A stretch of 64,000 bases of DNA, taken from the NCBI RefSeq assembly GCF_022662375.1, contig NZ_JAKNQL010000001.1, positions 868,001 through 932,000 on the forward strand, given 5' to 3'. Under the pieces are notes generated by a model. It saw nothing but the letters and a program-made list of their open reading frames with translations, was not told the DNA's origin and ran no database searches. The stretch comes from Pseudomonas sp. CROZ-RG-20F-R04-15. Its GTDB lineage: Bacteria; Pseudomonadota; Gammaproteobacteria; Pseudomonadales; Pseudomonadaceae. Of this stretch, positions 26,931 through 35,293 are shown in pieces. The translations under genes and the position numbers were made by a program. Position 1 is the first letter of the stretch. Each line of letters opens with the position of its first letter.

Positions 26931-28700
26931 ATGCTCGCAAGTCGGCACGTGGTACTGCGCAGTGGCGCCAAATGGTTGCTGGTCGCTGGCATTTTCAGCT
27001 ATTCGGCCGGGTCGATGGCCTTGGGGCTGGGCGATATCACTGTTCATTCAGGTCTCAACCAGCCGCTCAAGGCCGACATCGCACTGGTCGATGTCGGTGG
27101 CCTGACGCAAAACGATCTTTCGGTGAGCCTGGCCACGGCAGACGAGTTTGCTCAGGCCGGGGTCGAACGAGTGTTTTTCCTCAACGACCTCAAGTTCGTC
27201 CCGATCCTGCACGGCAATCGCCAGATGATCCGGGTGACGTCGAGCAAACCGGTCAACGAACCCTTTGTGAATTTTCTTGTGCAGCTCAATCAGCCCAATG
27301 GCCGGTTGCTGCGTGAGTACACGGTATTGATCGATCCCCCGGGTTCACCGGGTATCGTACCGGCCACTGATGAGCCGGATCCGCGTGCGCAATCCTCTGC
27401 GTTTCCCACCGTCGAACCTGCCGTGGCTGCACCGCAGGCGCCTCAAGCCAAACGCGATACCGCACCAGCCCCCACGCCAGTGACATCGCCCGCCAACGAT
27501 GCACTGGCCGAGCAGTTGGCGGCCAGTGTGTTGCTGAATCAGCAATTGCAGAAGAGCGTCGACGAACTGAGCGCAAAACTGCAAACACAGGATGTACAGA
27601 TTGCCGATGGCAAAAAGCAGATCACTGACCTGCAAACACGCCTGGTCGAACTTCAGCAAGCACCGCCGCCGGCCGTGGGAACACCGGTACCCGCTCCGGC
27701 ACCGGTGGTGACGCCGGTCGAATCCGCGGATGAAGGCTTGAACTGGCCGTTGCTCGGTGGCTTGTTGCTGTTGCTGGGGGCATTGGCCGGGTTGTTCATA
27801 CACCGTCGACGGCAACAACAACTGCAATCAGACGCACCGCTATTGGCGCAAAGCCATGAACCGGACATAGCCGAAGCCGAGTCTGTGGAACCGGTCAGTG
27901 TTCGCGCCTCAGCCGATCACCGCGAAGAACCGGCGGCGGGCGATGTGCTGGAGGCGGTCGGCATCTATCTGGCGTACGGCCGACTGGGCGAAGCCGCCGG
28001 ATTATTGCGCGATGCCTTGCATAAGGAGCCGGAGCGCACCGACATCGCTTTGCAATTGCTTGAAGTACTGGGGCGTCAGGGTGACAGCGCCGCGTATGAA
28101 CAACAGGAAAATCATTTGCGTGAGCAGGGCGTGGATACCCAGACGTTGCAGGATGTTCGTGCCCGACACCCGAAATTGCGAGGCACCGCAGCGTTGGCCG
28201 CTGTGTCGCCGATTGTGGCAGCAGCACCTGTTGTCGCGGCACAACTGGTGCCCGAAGCCGATTTCGAACTGAATCTGGGCGAACTGTCGATGGATTCCAG
28301 CTGGGACCTGGAAGACAGTCGCTCGGCCACGCCTGAACCGCCGGCTGACACCTCGGCGCTCGGCGCCGGTCTGCAAGTGCTGCCTCAGGACTTTGAATTG
28401 CCGCAAGCGTCCAGCGAAGATCCTGAGCTTGAGTGGATCCCTGAACCGGACGCCGAACCGCTGGATGACGATTTTCTCAATGAGTTTGCCGATGCCGAGC
28501 CGTCACTGGCGTTGCAGCCGCTGGATTTGCAGGAACCGGAGCCGGTACACGACGAAAACTCCGGAAAGCTCGAACAGGCGCAAACGTGCATTGACGACGG
28601 CGACATCGACAGTGCGATTGCATTGCTCAATGAGTTGCTCAAGGAAGGCGATGAACCGTTGAAACAAACGGCGCGGACGTTGCTGGCGGGGATTCGCTGA
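26931..28700 (+). CDS. Short FimV/HubP-family polar protein
   Basis: A 589-residue FimV-like protein. N-terminus: signal/transmembrane helix (about 10-33), then the FimV N-terminal domain LGLGDITVHSGLNQPLKADIALVDVGGLTQNDLSVSLA. A proline-rich linker and coiled coil (about 185-240) follow, one transmembrane helix (LNWPLLGGLLLLLGALAGLFI, about 265-285), an acidic cytosolic part, and the C-terminal FimV signature (KLEQAQTCIDDGDIDSAIALLNELLKEG). Typical FimV is longer (about 900 residues) and has a LysM domain, which I do not see. I chose the ATG at 26931 since AAGGG sits 6 nt before it; the ATG at 26925 directly abuts the site. FimV/HubP proteins organise the cell pole, type IV pili and chemosensing; this is a second, shorter family member. 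It matches PA3340 by position. Confidence 0.85.
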   Translation: MLASRHVVLRSGAKWLLVAGIFSYSAGSMALGLGDITVHSGLNQPLKADIALVDVGGLTQNDLSVSLATADEFAQAGVERVFFLNDLKFVPILHGNRQMIRVTSSKPVNEPFVNFLVQLNQPNGRLLREYTVLIDPPGSPGIVPATDEPDPRAQSSAFPTVEPAVAAPQAPQAKRDTAPAPTPVTSPANDALAEQLAASVLLNQQLQKSVDELSAKLQTQDVQIADGKKQITDLQTRLVELQQAPPPAVGTPVPAPAPVVTPVESADEGLNWPLLGGLLLLLGALAGLFIHRRRQQQLQSDAPLLAQSHEPDIAEAESVEPVSVRASADHREEPAAGDVLEAVGIYLAYGRLGEAAGLLRDALHKEPERTDIALQLLEVLGRQGDSAAYEQQENHLREQGVDTQTLQDVRARHPKLRGTAALAAVSPIVAAAPVVAAQLVPEADFELNLGELSMDSSWDLEDSRSATPEPPADTSALGAGLQVLPQDFELPQASSEDPELEWIPEPDAEPLDDDFLNEFADAEPSLALQPLDLQEPEPVHDENSGKLEQAQTCIDDGDIDSAIALLNELLKEGDEPLKQTARTLLAGIR

Positions 28701-28735
28701 ACCCCCCGGTCGATTTGCGGTGGATCCGATATCGC

Positions 28736-28808
28736 TTTCGCGAGCAGGCTCGCTCCCACATTTGAACTGTATTCGCAGAACCATTGTGGGAGCGAGCCTG
28801 CTCGCGAA
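28736..28808. repeat. REP pair, TTCGCG-outside orientation
   Basis: TTCGCGAGCAGGCTCGCTCC...GTGGGAGCGAGCCTGCTCGC, between the convergent fimV-like and plpD genes. Confidence 0.88.
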
Positions 28809-28844
28809 GACTGACGGTCAGTCAACATCAATTCCGAACGTGGA

Positions 28845-31046
28845 TCAGAAGGTCTGCCCCAGATTCAGATAAACCGCCTGCTCATTCGCATCATTCAAGC
28901 CATAACTGAAATTCAGCGGCCCCAGCGGCGTGTCAAAACCAATGAACACGCTCGCGGCGTTGATGTAGCCACTGTCGAAGTCATTGTCGTTATTCCACGC
29001 TCGACCACGCTCCAGCGAGGCGCCGGCGTACAACGGGAAGTCCAGCGGCAGGTACGAGCGCGGCGTCAGGCGGCGGTAGTACACCGCGCGCATCAGGCTG
29101 ATGTTCTGCCCGGAAATCGCGTCTTCACGGAAGCCCGACAACTGCCGCGCACCGCCGAGCAGGAAGCTTGAGGTCACCACGTTGGCATCATCCAGCGTGC
29201 GCCCGTATCGTCCGCCGAGAATCAACGTATCCGGCCCGCGGCTCATGGCTTTGTCGATTTTCAGATCCCACTGTCGGTAACGCGTGTCCGAACCGAGCCC
29301 CGGCTCGAACTGCATCAGCGTCAGGCTGACGTCCTTGCCCTCGTGAGGGAAGTACACGTTATCCAGTGAGTCGTAGGAATACTTCAGCGCATAAAAGCCT
29401 TCGTTGAAGTTTTCACTCGGCAGATCCTGATCGCCAATGCGCACATCGGCCTTGCCCCAGGCCTCGCCGACACCGAAACGCACTTCGCCGTTGTTGCCGA
29501 TCTGTCGACCGAAGTTGAGGCCGAACCCGTAGCGTTCGACGCGATACTGCGCGATCGGATCGTTGTCCAGCACCGAGTCGACGTTCTGCGCTTCGAACGA
29601 TGCGTACGGCGCGACGAAGTAGCGCGAACCGACGTCCAGCGGTTGATAGAACTCGCTGTACAACTCTTGTTTGTCACCGATTTGGGCCCGGGTCAGCCAT
29701 TCCGCACCGAGGCGGTTGATGCCATTGATGCGATAACTGGCGCCAAGGTTGAAGGCGCTGTCGCCGCGCATGTCGTCCGACAGATTGAGGCCGACCCGCA
29801 AGTAATCGGTGCCGCTGCGTTTGCCCCGGGCGCTGATCACCAGCGTGTGATCCTGGCCCTTGTGCACCACGCGGTATTGCACCTGCTCGAAGTAGTCGAG
29901 GCCGTACAAGGTGCCCATGTCCGAATGCAAACGCGCCAGATCCAGCGGCTCGCCGATGTGCTGGCGAATGTAGTAACGGATCACATCGTCATCGACTTTC
30001 GAGTCGTTCTCGACGCGGATCGCGGTGATGATCGGCGTGCGCTGACCCGGCGAACGCGCGGCATTGAGTTCGGCGTCCTGGGAATCTTTGGGTTTAAGCA
30101 CAGCGAGGCGTGCATCGAGGATTCGGGTGGCGCGGTAACCGGCGTCGATCATCTCCTGTGCCTTGCCGAAATCGGTGACGCCGAACGCCGCCAGCGCTGG
30201 CTGGATCAGCACATCGGAAGGCTTCAGGGCCGCCAGTTGCTCTTCGGAATTACTGCGGGTCATCAGGGTGATCGACTGGTTCAGTACATCGACCACGGTG
30301 GTCAATTGCTTGCGGTTGCGCAGCGGTGTGCCGATGTCGACGACGATGGCCACGTCGACGCCCATTTCCCGCGCGACATCAAGGGGAATGTTGTCGGTCA
30401 TGCCGCCGTCGACCAACAGCCGGCCATCGAGTTCGACCGGGGCGAACACCGCCGGGATCGACATGCTCGCGCGGATCACCTGGGGCAAGTGGCCTTTGCG
30501 GAATACCACTTTTTCGCCATTTGAAATGTCGGTGGCGACGGCGCGAAACGGGATCGGCAGTTTGTCGAAATCCCGGGTGTCGCTGGTGTGGGCCAACAGG
30601 CTTTCCAGCAGCAGCGCGAGGTTCTGACCCTGAATCACGCCCAGTGGCAGGCCGAGACTGCCGTCGTCGCGGAAGCTGAGTTTCTGTTTGACCAGAAAGT
30701 CGCGGTCATCCTGTTTGCGCCGGAACGGCACGTCTTCGCGCGGTGGCGCATCGGACAACGCGGCTTGCCAGTCGATGTTCAGTGCGAGCTTTTCCAGCTC
30801 ATCGATCTTGTAACCCGAGGCGTACAGGCCGCCGACCACCGCGCCCATGCTGGTGCCGGCAATCGCATCGATCTTGATGCCTTGTTCTTCCAGCGCCTTG
30901 AGCACACCGATGTGTGCCAGTCCGCGCGCAGCACCGCCGGAAAGCACGAGGCCGACTTTCGGTCGCGTCGCGTCACTGGTATCGACGCTGGCGTGAGCGA
31001 ATAAAGGGAGGAAACCAAGCAGCAGGCAGAACAGCAGACGGCGCAT
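28845..31046 (-). CDS. plpD: Patatin-like phospholipase autotransporter (type Vd), PlpD-like
   Basis: A 733-residue type Vd autotransporter. Signal peptide at 1-19 (MRRLLFCLLLGFLPLFAHA). Patatin domain: oxyanion loop SGGAARG (36-42), nucleophile GTSMG with Ser66 (64-68), and catalytic aspartate DGG (213-215). A POTRA domain follows (about 335-410), and a 16-strand Omp85-type beta barrel occupies the C-terminus, ending in YLNLGQTF with the terminal phenylalanine. The length is close to PlpD of P. aeruginosa (PA3339), a secreted phospholipase A1. The passenger reaches the surface through its own barrel. It lies in the conserved position after recQ-marR-fimV. The start at 31046 fits the signal peptide. 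Confidence 0.93.
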   Translation of the reverse strand: MRRLLFCLLLGFLPLFAHASVDTSDATRPKVGLVLSGGAARGLAHIGVLKALEEQGIKIDAIAGTSMGAVVGGLYASGYKIDELEKLALNIDWQAALSDAPPREDVPFRRKQDDRDFLVKQKLSFRDDGSLGLPLGVIQGQNLALLLESLLAHTSDTRDFDKLPIPFRAVATDISNGEKVVFRKGHLPQVIRASMSIPAVFAPVELDGRLLVDGGMTDNIPLDVAREMGVDVAIVVDIGTPLRNRKQLTTVVDVLNQSITLMTRSNSEEQLAALKPSDVLIQPALAAFGVTDFGKAQEMIDAGYRATRILDARLAVLKPKDSQDAELNAARSPGQRTPIITAIRVENDSKVDDDVIRYYIRQHIGEPLDLARLHSDMGTLYGLDYFEQVQYRVVHKGQDHTLVISARGKRSGTDYLRVGLNLSDDMRGDSAFNLGASYRINGINRLGAEWLTRAQIGDKQELYSEFYQPLDVGSRYFVAPYASFEAQNVDSVLDNDPIAQYRVERYGFGLNFGRQIGNNGEVRFGVGEAWGKADVRIGDQDLPSENFNEGFYALKYSYDSLDNVYFPHEGKDVSLTLMQFEPGLGSDTRYRQWDLKIDKAMSRGPDTLILGGRYGRTLDDANVVTSSFLLGGARQLSGFREDAISGQNISLMRAVYYRRLTPRSYLPLDFPLYAGASLERGRAWNNDNDFDSGYINAASVFIGFDTPLGPLNFSYGLNDANEQAVYLNLGQTF

Positions 31047-31117
31047 TGTGAGTCTCGGGGCAAGCGATAAAGCCGGCTATTATAGCGGCGCCCTCTGTCT
31101 CAGGAGTTTCAGCAAAC

Positions 31118-31405
31118 ATGACTGTCGCAAAAGCAGAAGTTGTCATCACCTATTGCACCCAATGCCAGTGGCTGCTGCGCGCCGCGTGGCTGGCGCAGGA
31201 ACTGCTCAGCACCTTTGGCGATGACCTCGGCAAGGTGTCTCTGGTGCCGGGCACCGGCGGGGTATTTCACATCACCTGCGACGGTGTGCAGATATGGGAA
31301 CGCAAGGCAGACGGTGGTTTTCCCGAGGCCAAGGTGCTGAAGCAGCGAGTTCGCGATCAGATCGATCCTGACCGCGACCTCGGTCACAACGACCGCACTC
31401 AGTGA
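31118..31405 (+). CDS. SelT/SelW/SelH (Rdx)-family protein
   Basis: A 95-residue thioredoxin-like Rdx protein. The redox motif is CTQC (residues 13-16), where vertebrate SelW has Cys-x-x-Sec, and the family GGVFHITCDGVQIWERK beta-hairpin and GGFPEAKVLKQRVRDQI end are present. AGGAG lies 12 nt before the ATG. It probably acts as a cytosolic thiol oxidoreductase with an unknown partner. Its 3' end overlaps the convergent EamA gene by 7 nt. Confidence 0.88.
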   Translation: MTVAKAEVVITYCTQCQWLLRAAWLAQELLSTFGDDLGKVSLVPGTGGVFHITCDGVQIWERKADGGFPEAKVLKQRVRDQIDPDRDLGHNDRTQ

Positions 31406-32292
31406 GACGCGGCCTCGGCGGCGACGGTTTTCTTGTCGGCGCCGCCGGACATCCGCGCGGAAACGACGATGGCGATGATGATCAGTGCGCCGCCCATCAA
31501 CATCCGTAGCGTTGGGTTTTCGTTGAACAGCAGCCAGGCGATGGTAATGCCGTAAACCGGTTCCATCGCAAATACCACTGCCGCCGTGCGCGCCTTGATC
31601 ACCGCCAGACTGGCGACGAACAGGCTATGAGCGACGCCGGTGCAGAACACCCCGAGCAAGCCGATCCACAACCAGTCCAGTGTCCGCACGTCGCTGAGTT
31701 GCGGTGCTGCAACCGGCAGCAGACACAGCGCCACCACCACGTTTTGACACAACGCCGCCTGCACCGCCGGAATTCGCCCGGAGCTGGCGCGATTGGCCAG
31801 CGACAGCAGGGAAAACAGCAGACCCGACAAAACTGCCCAGAGCAGGCCGGTGGTTGCGCCGCTGGCCAGATCGAACGCCGGGGTTACCAGCACCAGACCA
31901 ACCGTCACCAAAACGACGAGGATGATTTCATTGGCGCGGATGCGTTCGCGGAAAATCAGCCCTTCAAGAATCACCGTAAAGGCCGGGAAACTGGCAAAGC
32001 CCAACGTCGCGATGGCGACGCCAGCGATCTTCACCGAAACAAAGAAACTCACCCAGTGCCCGGCCAGCAACACGCCGCTGAGCGCCAGACGCCGCCAGTC
32101 CACGGCCTGCAGTTTCTGCCAGCCGTGTTGACTGGCAAAACGGGCGAAGAACGTCAGGGCGACAACGGCGAAAGCCGCGCGACCGAACACGATCACAGCG
32201 GGGGAGGCGGCAGCGAGTTTGCCGAACACACCGGTCAGGCCAAACATCAAAGCACCAATGTGCAGGGCACCGAGGGCGGTACGCGGAGTCAT
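31399..32292 (-). CDS. EamA/RhaT-family (DMT) transporter
   Basis: A 297-residue protein with ten predicted transmembrane helices in two EamA halves (about 5-140 and 150-285). The second half includes VVFAMEPVYGITIAWLLFNENP, the conserved EamA signature. DMT family exporters often export amino acids or other metabolites from the inner membrane. The AraC regulator gene lies 73 nt upstream on the same strand and probably controls it, which is a common pairing. Substrate unknown. The 3' end overlaps the SelW-like gene by 7 nt in a convergent arrangement. Confidence 0.86.
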   Translation of the reverse strand: MTPRTALGALHIGALMFGLTGVFGKLAAASPAVIVFGRAAFAVVALTFFARFASQHGWQKLQAVDWRRLALSGVLLAGHWVSFFVSVKIAGVAIATLGFASFPAFTVILEGLIFRERIRANEIILVVLVTVGLVLVTPAFDLASGATTGLLWAVLSGLLFSLLSLANRASSGRIPAVQAALCQNVVVALCLLPVAAPQLSDVRTLDWLWIGLLGVFCTGVAHSLFVASLAVIKARTAAVVFAMEPVYGITIAWLLFNENPTLRMLMGGALIIIAIVVSARMSGGADKKTVAAEAASH

Positions 32293-32365
32293 TGCAATCC
32301 TTCTATCTCAAACGCGATTTCAACTACATATTGAACCGGGTAACGGCCAGAAGTCTGTCGGCAGG

Positions 32366-33130
32366 CTATCGTCTTTTGTCGCAGGAATCGCGCCGAAGCT
32401 GGCCGGGAGACGAACCGAACTCACGCAGGACGGCGGCCGAGAAGGCACTCTGCGAGCTGTAGCCGACGCGACTGGCAATTTCACCCATCGGCAAAACCGT
32501 GTCGCGCAGCAGTTGCACCGCCAGATGCAGCCGCCGGCTACGGATGTAATCCATTGGCGTCTGCCCGCATTCGGCCATGAACCGCGCATGCAGACGTGCG
32601 CTCGAGAGCCCGGCGACCCTCGCCAGATCGGCAACCTGCAAAGGGTAAGCGGCGTTTTGCTCGATGTGTGCATCCAGCGCTGCATACGGCAAACGGCGGG
32701 CGGCGAGTTCGGCCGGTTGCGCATGATTGAGGCTGGCCAGCAGCAACACCGCGCCTTGCTGTGCGATCAACGGATCGCTCACCGGACTGTTCGCGAGCCA
32801 GCTGACCAACTGGCTTTGTCCCGAATCCAGCGACAAGCGCGCGGGCTGATCGAGCAAGCGGCGACTGGCCTCGGCATGCTCACCCAGCGAGTCCTTCAGC
32901 CATTGCTCATCCGGGATGTCCAGCACCAGACAGCGGCTGCCGTCGGGACTGCCGCAAGCGTGATGCGCACCGGTAGGAATCACCACAAAACTCTGTTGAC
33001 GCACCTGACTGCCACAACCCTCGACCTCGAAATCCAGCGCGCCGGACAGCCCGAACACCAATTGTGCGTGGTCGTGGCTGTGGACGATCAAATCGCGGGT
33101 GTACTGGCGCAGGGTGAGGATCGGTCGCAT
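32366..33130 (-). CDS. AraC-family regulator with cupin-type sensor
   Basis: A 254-residue regulator. Residues about 5-85 form a cupin-like effector domain (HSHDHAQLVFGLSGALDFEVEG...VVIPTGAHHAC), the C-terminal 100 residues hold two helix-turn-helix motifs (LQVADLARVAGLSSARLHARF and GEIASRVGYSSQSAFSAAVLREFGSSPGQLRR). It lies 73 nt upstream of the EamA exporter gene in the same orientation. It likely senses a small molecule and drives the exporter, which is inference. The upstream region faces the divergent LpxH-like gene with 136 nt between; no operator is evident. Confidence 0.85.
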   Translation of the reverse strand: MRPILTLRQYTRDLIVHSHDHAQLVFGLSGALDFEVEGCGSQVRQQSFVVIPTGAHHACGSPDGSRCLVLDIPDEQWLKDSLGEHAEASRRLLDQPARLSLDSGQSQLVSWLANSPVSDPLIAQQGAVLLLASLNHAQPAELAARRLPYAALDAHIEQNAAYPLQVADLARVAGLSSARLHARFMAECGQTPMDYIRSRRLHLAVQLLRDTVLPMGEIASRVGYSSQSAFSAAVLREFGSSPGQLRRDSCDKRR

Positions 33131-33266
33131 GGCAGGGTCGTCTCCGAAGTGATCGCCAGTCTACACCGCCGCGCGCAGCCTGCGTTGTCACAGGACTGAC
33201 TCGCGCTTGTCATGGTCGATTAACCGGGCAGGCGCAGAGTGGCGAAAACATCGCAGAGGGTTGCCC

Positions 33267-34082
33267 ATGACCAGCGCCGAGCTCGCCAGACCCAGCCGTA
33301 AACAACGCGTACGCACCTTGTGGATCTCCGACGTGCATCTGGGCACGCGCGATTGCCAGGCCGAGCACTTGTCGCAATTTCTCAAGGGCTATCACGCCGA
33401 CAAGATCTATTTGGTCGGCGACATCATTGATGGCTGGAAACTGCGTGGCGGCATGTACTGGCCGCAGGCGCATACCAACGTGATCCGTCGCTTGCTGACC
33501 ATGAGCAAGCGCGGCACCGAAGTGATCTACGTCACCGGTAATCATGACGAGTTTTTACGCCGTTATTCGAAGCTGATTCTGGGCAACATCCAGTTGGTTG
33601 ACGAGGCGGTGCATGTCACGGCCGATGGTCGACATCTGCTGGTGATTCACGGCGATCAGTTCGATGTGATCACCCGTTATCACCGCTGGCTGGCGTTCCT
33701 TGGCGACTCGGCCTACGAATTCACCCTGACCCTCAATCGCTGGCTCAACCATTGGCGTGCACGCTATGGCTACGGCTACTGGTCGTTGTCGGCGTACCTG
33801 AAGCACAAAGTGAAAACGGCGGTGAGTTTTATCAGCGATTTCGAAGAAGCCATCGCCCATGAGTGTGTGAAGCGCAAGTTGCATGGCGTGGTCTGCGGGC
33901 ATATCCACCACGCCGAGATTCGCAAGGTGGGCGAGGTGGATTACCTCAATTGCGGTGATTGGGTGGAGTCTTGCACGGCGCTGATCGAGCATTGGGATGG
34001 CACGATCGAGCTGTATCGGCTGGCGGATGCGCAGGCGCGCGAGGCGGAGCTCAAGGCGGCCAAAGTCGCTGAACTCGCCTGA
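33267..34082 (+). CDS. UDP-2,3-diacylglucosamine diphosphatase-like metallophosphoesterase (LpxH-like)
   Basis: A 271-residue calcineurin-like phosphoesterase with the LpxH motif set: SDVHLG (21-26), GDIIDGW (51-57), GNHDE (91-95) and GHIHHAE (about 206-212). It retains the typical insert of LpxH-like proteins (WLNHWRARYGYGYWSLSAYLKHKVK). I chose the ATG at 33267 with AGAGGG 7 nt upstream; the frame from 33207 adds 20 unrelated residues. The genuine LpxH is encoded elsewhere in P. aeruginosa (PA1792), so this longer paralogue may act on another sugar-nucleotide pyrophosphate. It diverges from the AraC gene. Confidence 0.82.
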   Translation: MTSAELARPSRKQRVRTLWISDVHLGTRDCQAEHLSQFLKGYHADKIYLVGDIIDGWKLRGGMYWPQAHTNVIRRLLTMSKRGTEVIYVTGNHDEFLRRYSKLILGNIQLVDEAVHVTADGRHLLVIHGDQFDVITRYHRWLAFLGDSAYEFTLTLNRWLNHWRARYGYGYWSLSAYLKHKVKTAVSFISDFEEAIAHECVKRKLHGVVCGHIHHAEIRKVGEVDYLNCGDWVESCTALIEHWDGTIELYRLADAQAREAELKAAKVAELA

Positions 34083-34097
34083 GCGACACAAATTCCC

Positions 34098-34187
34098 TGT
34101 GGGAGCGAGCCTGCTCGCGAAAGCGTTACATCAGGCAAAGTAGTGTCGCCTGACACTCCGCATTCGCGAGCAGGCTCGCTCCCACAT
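34098..34187. repeat. REP pair, GTGGG-outside orientation
   Basis: GTGGGAGCGAGCCTGCTCGC...TTCGCGAGCAGGCTCGCTCC, between the convergent LpxH-like and HD-domain genes. Confidence 0.88.
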
Positions 34188-34204
34188 ATTGGATTGTGGT
34201 GTTC

Positions 34205-34795
34205 TCAAGCCGTGGTGTGTTCTTCCATCGCTGCCTTGTAAATCGAGTTCTTCGGCTGCGCAAACAACCGCTCCATCATCGGCTCAAAGAAGCTCAATGG
34301 CAGCGTGTCATACGCCGGATCAAACGCCGCCGCATCGTATTTGGCGCAAAACTCGGCGGTCGCCTGAAACTGCGGATGCTCCTTGAACTGCTCGCGCAGA
34401 TGCCGATCCATGCCCAAGTGATGAAAGAAGTAGTAGCCCTGAAACACCCCGTGCTTTTCGACCATCCACAGATTCTCGGCACTGACGAACGGCTTGAGAA
34501 TCGCCGCAGCAATGTCCGGATGGTTATACGAGCCAAGCGTGTCGCCAATGTCATGCAGCAACGCACACACCACATATTCCTCGTCGCGCCCATCACGAAA
34601 GGCGCGGGTCGCGGTTTGCAACGAATGGGTCAGGCGATCCACCGGGAAACCACCGAAATCGCCTTCGAGCAATTTCAGGTGGGTCATGATCCGTGAGGGC
34701 AACTGTTTGGCGTAGGCAGTGAAATCCGCGGCGATGATCGCCCAATCTTCCTGCGTACCGTCCTTCATATGGGTGAAGCGGGCATTGGCGTTCAT
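34205..34795 (-). CDS. HD-domain protein (phosphohydrolase or PhnZ/MIOX-like)
   Basis: A 196-residue HD-domain protein. Metal-binding residues visible: His57 (THSLQ), HD at 81-82 (LLHDIGD), His115 and His125-126 (FFHHLGMD). The pattern resembles PhnZ/TmpB and MIOX-type HD oxygenases as well as phosphohydrolases, and the sequence alone does not decide between them. AGAGG precedes the ATG at 34795. The Mpo1-like gene lies 22 nt upstream on the same strand, indicating an operon. Mpo1 is a fatty-acid alpha-dioxygenase and also an iron enzyme, so a shared lipid oxidation role is a testable idea. Confidence 0.8.
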   Translation of the reverse strand: MNANARFTHMKDGTQEDWAIIAADFTAYAKQLPSRIMTHLKLLEGDFGGFPVDRLTHSLQTATRAFRDGRDEEYVVCALLHDIGDTLGSYNHPDIAAAILKPFVSAENLWMVEKHGVFQGYYFFHHLGMDRHLREQFKEHPQFQATAEFCAKYDAAAFDPAYDTLPLSFFEPMMERLFAQPKNSIYKAAMEEHTTA

Positions 34796-34817
34796 TGGCC
34801 ATCCTCTTACTTGTTAT

Positions 34818-35129
34818 TCAGAACGCCACGCGACCCAGAATCATGTCGCGGTACATGACAAAGTCACCGAGCAGGCTGTACAGCGGATGCTGAAAAGTCG
34901 CCGGTCGGTTCTTCTCGAAAAAGAAATGCCCGACCCAGGCAAAGCTGTAGCCAGCCAATGGCACCGCCAATAGAAGCAGCCAGGCACCTTTGGCGATGGT
35001 CATCGCCAGAATGAAAATAACCAGCGTCGTGCCGATGAAATGCAGGCGCCGGCAGGTGCTGTTGTTGTGTTCGCTGAGGTAATACGGATAGAACTCAGCG
35101 AAGCTGTTGAATTGCTTGATGTTTTCCAC
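34818..35129 (-). CDS. Mpo1-like (DUF962) membrane protein
   Basis: A 103-residue DUF962/Mpo1-like protein. Diagnostic parts: FAEFYPYYLSEHNNSTCRRLHFIGT (conserved H-x-x-x-CRRxHF motif) and YSFAWVGHFFFEKNRPATFQHPLYSLLGDF (second histidine cluster). Two hydrophobic helices sit between them. Yeast Mpo1 is an Fe(II) dioxygenase of 2-hydroxy fatty acids in phytosphingosine breakdown; bacterial roles are not settled. I chose the GTG at 35129 (MENIKQF start, as in homologues I remember). An ATG at 35204 is possible but has no ribosome site. The HD-domain gene follows by 22 nt. Confidence 0.75.
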   Translation of the reverse strand: MENIKQFNSFAEFYPYYLSEHNNSTCRRLHFIGTTLVIFILAMTIAKGAWLLLLAVPLAGYSFAWVGHFFFEKNRPATFQHPLYSLLGDFVMYRDMILGRVAF

Positions 35130-35293
35130 GACCGCGTTCTCTGTGGTTATTGTTCTGGCGACGAGTTGTTCTGCGGGTAGCTTATTTGAGTCTAGAGTGA
35201 TCATTGGCGTGGGCCAGTGACAATCGGCGCCACTTTAGTATCCTTCGAAAATCAGGCCGTAACATGCGGCCCATCATGTAAAAGAATAACGCC

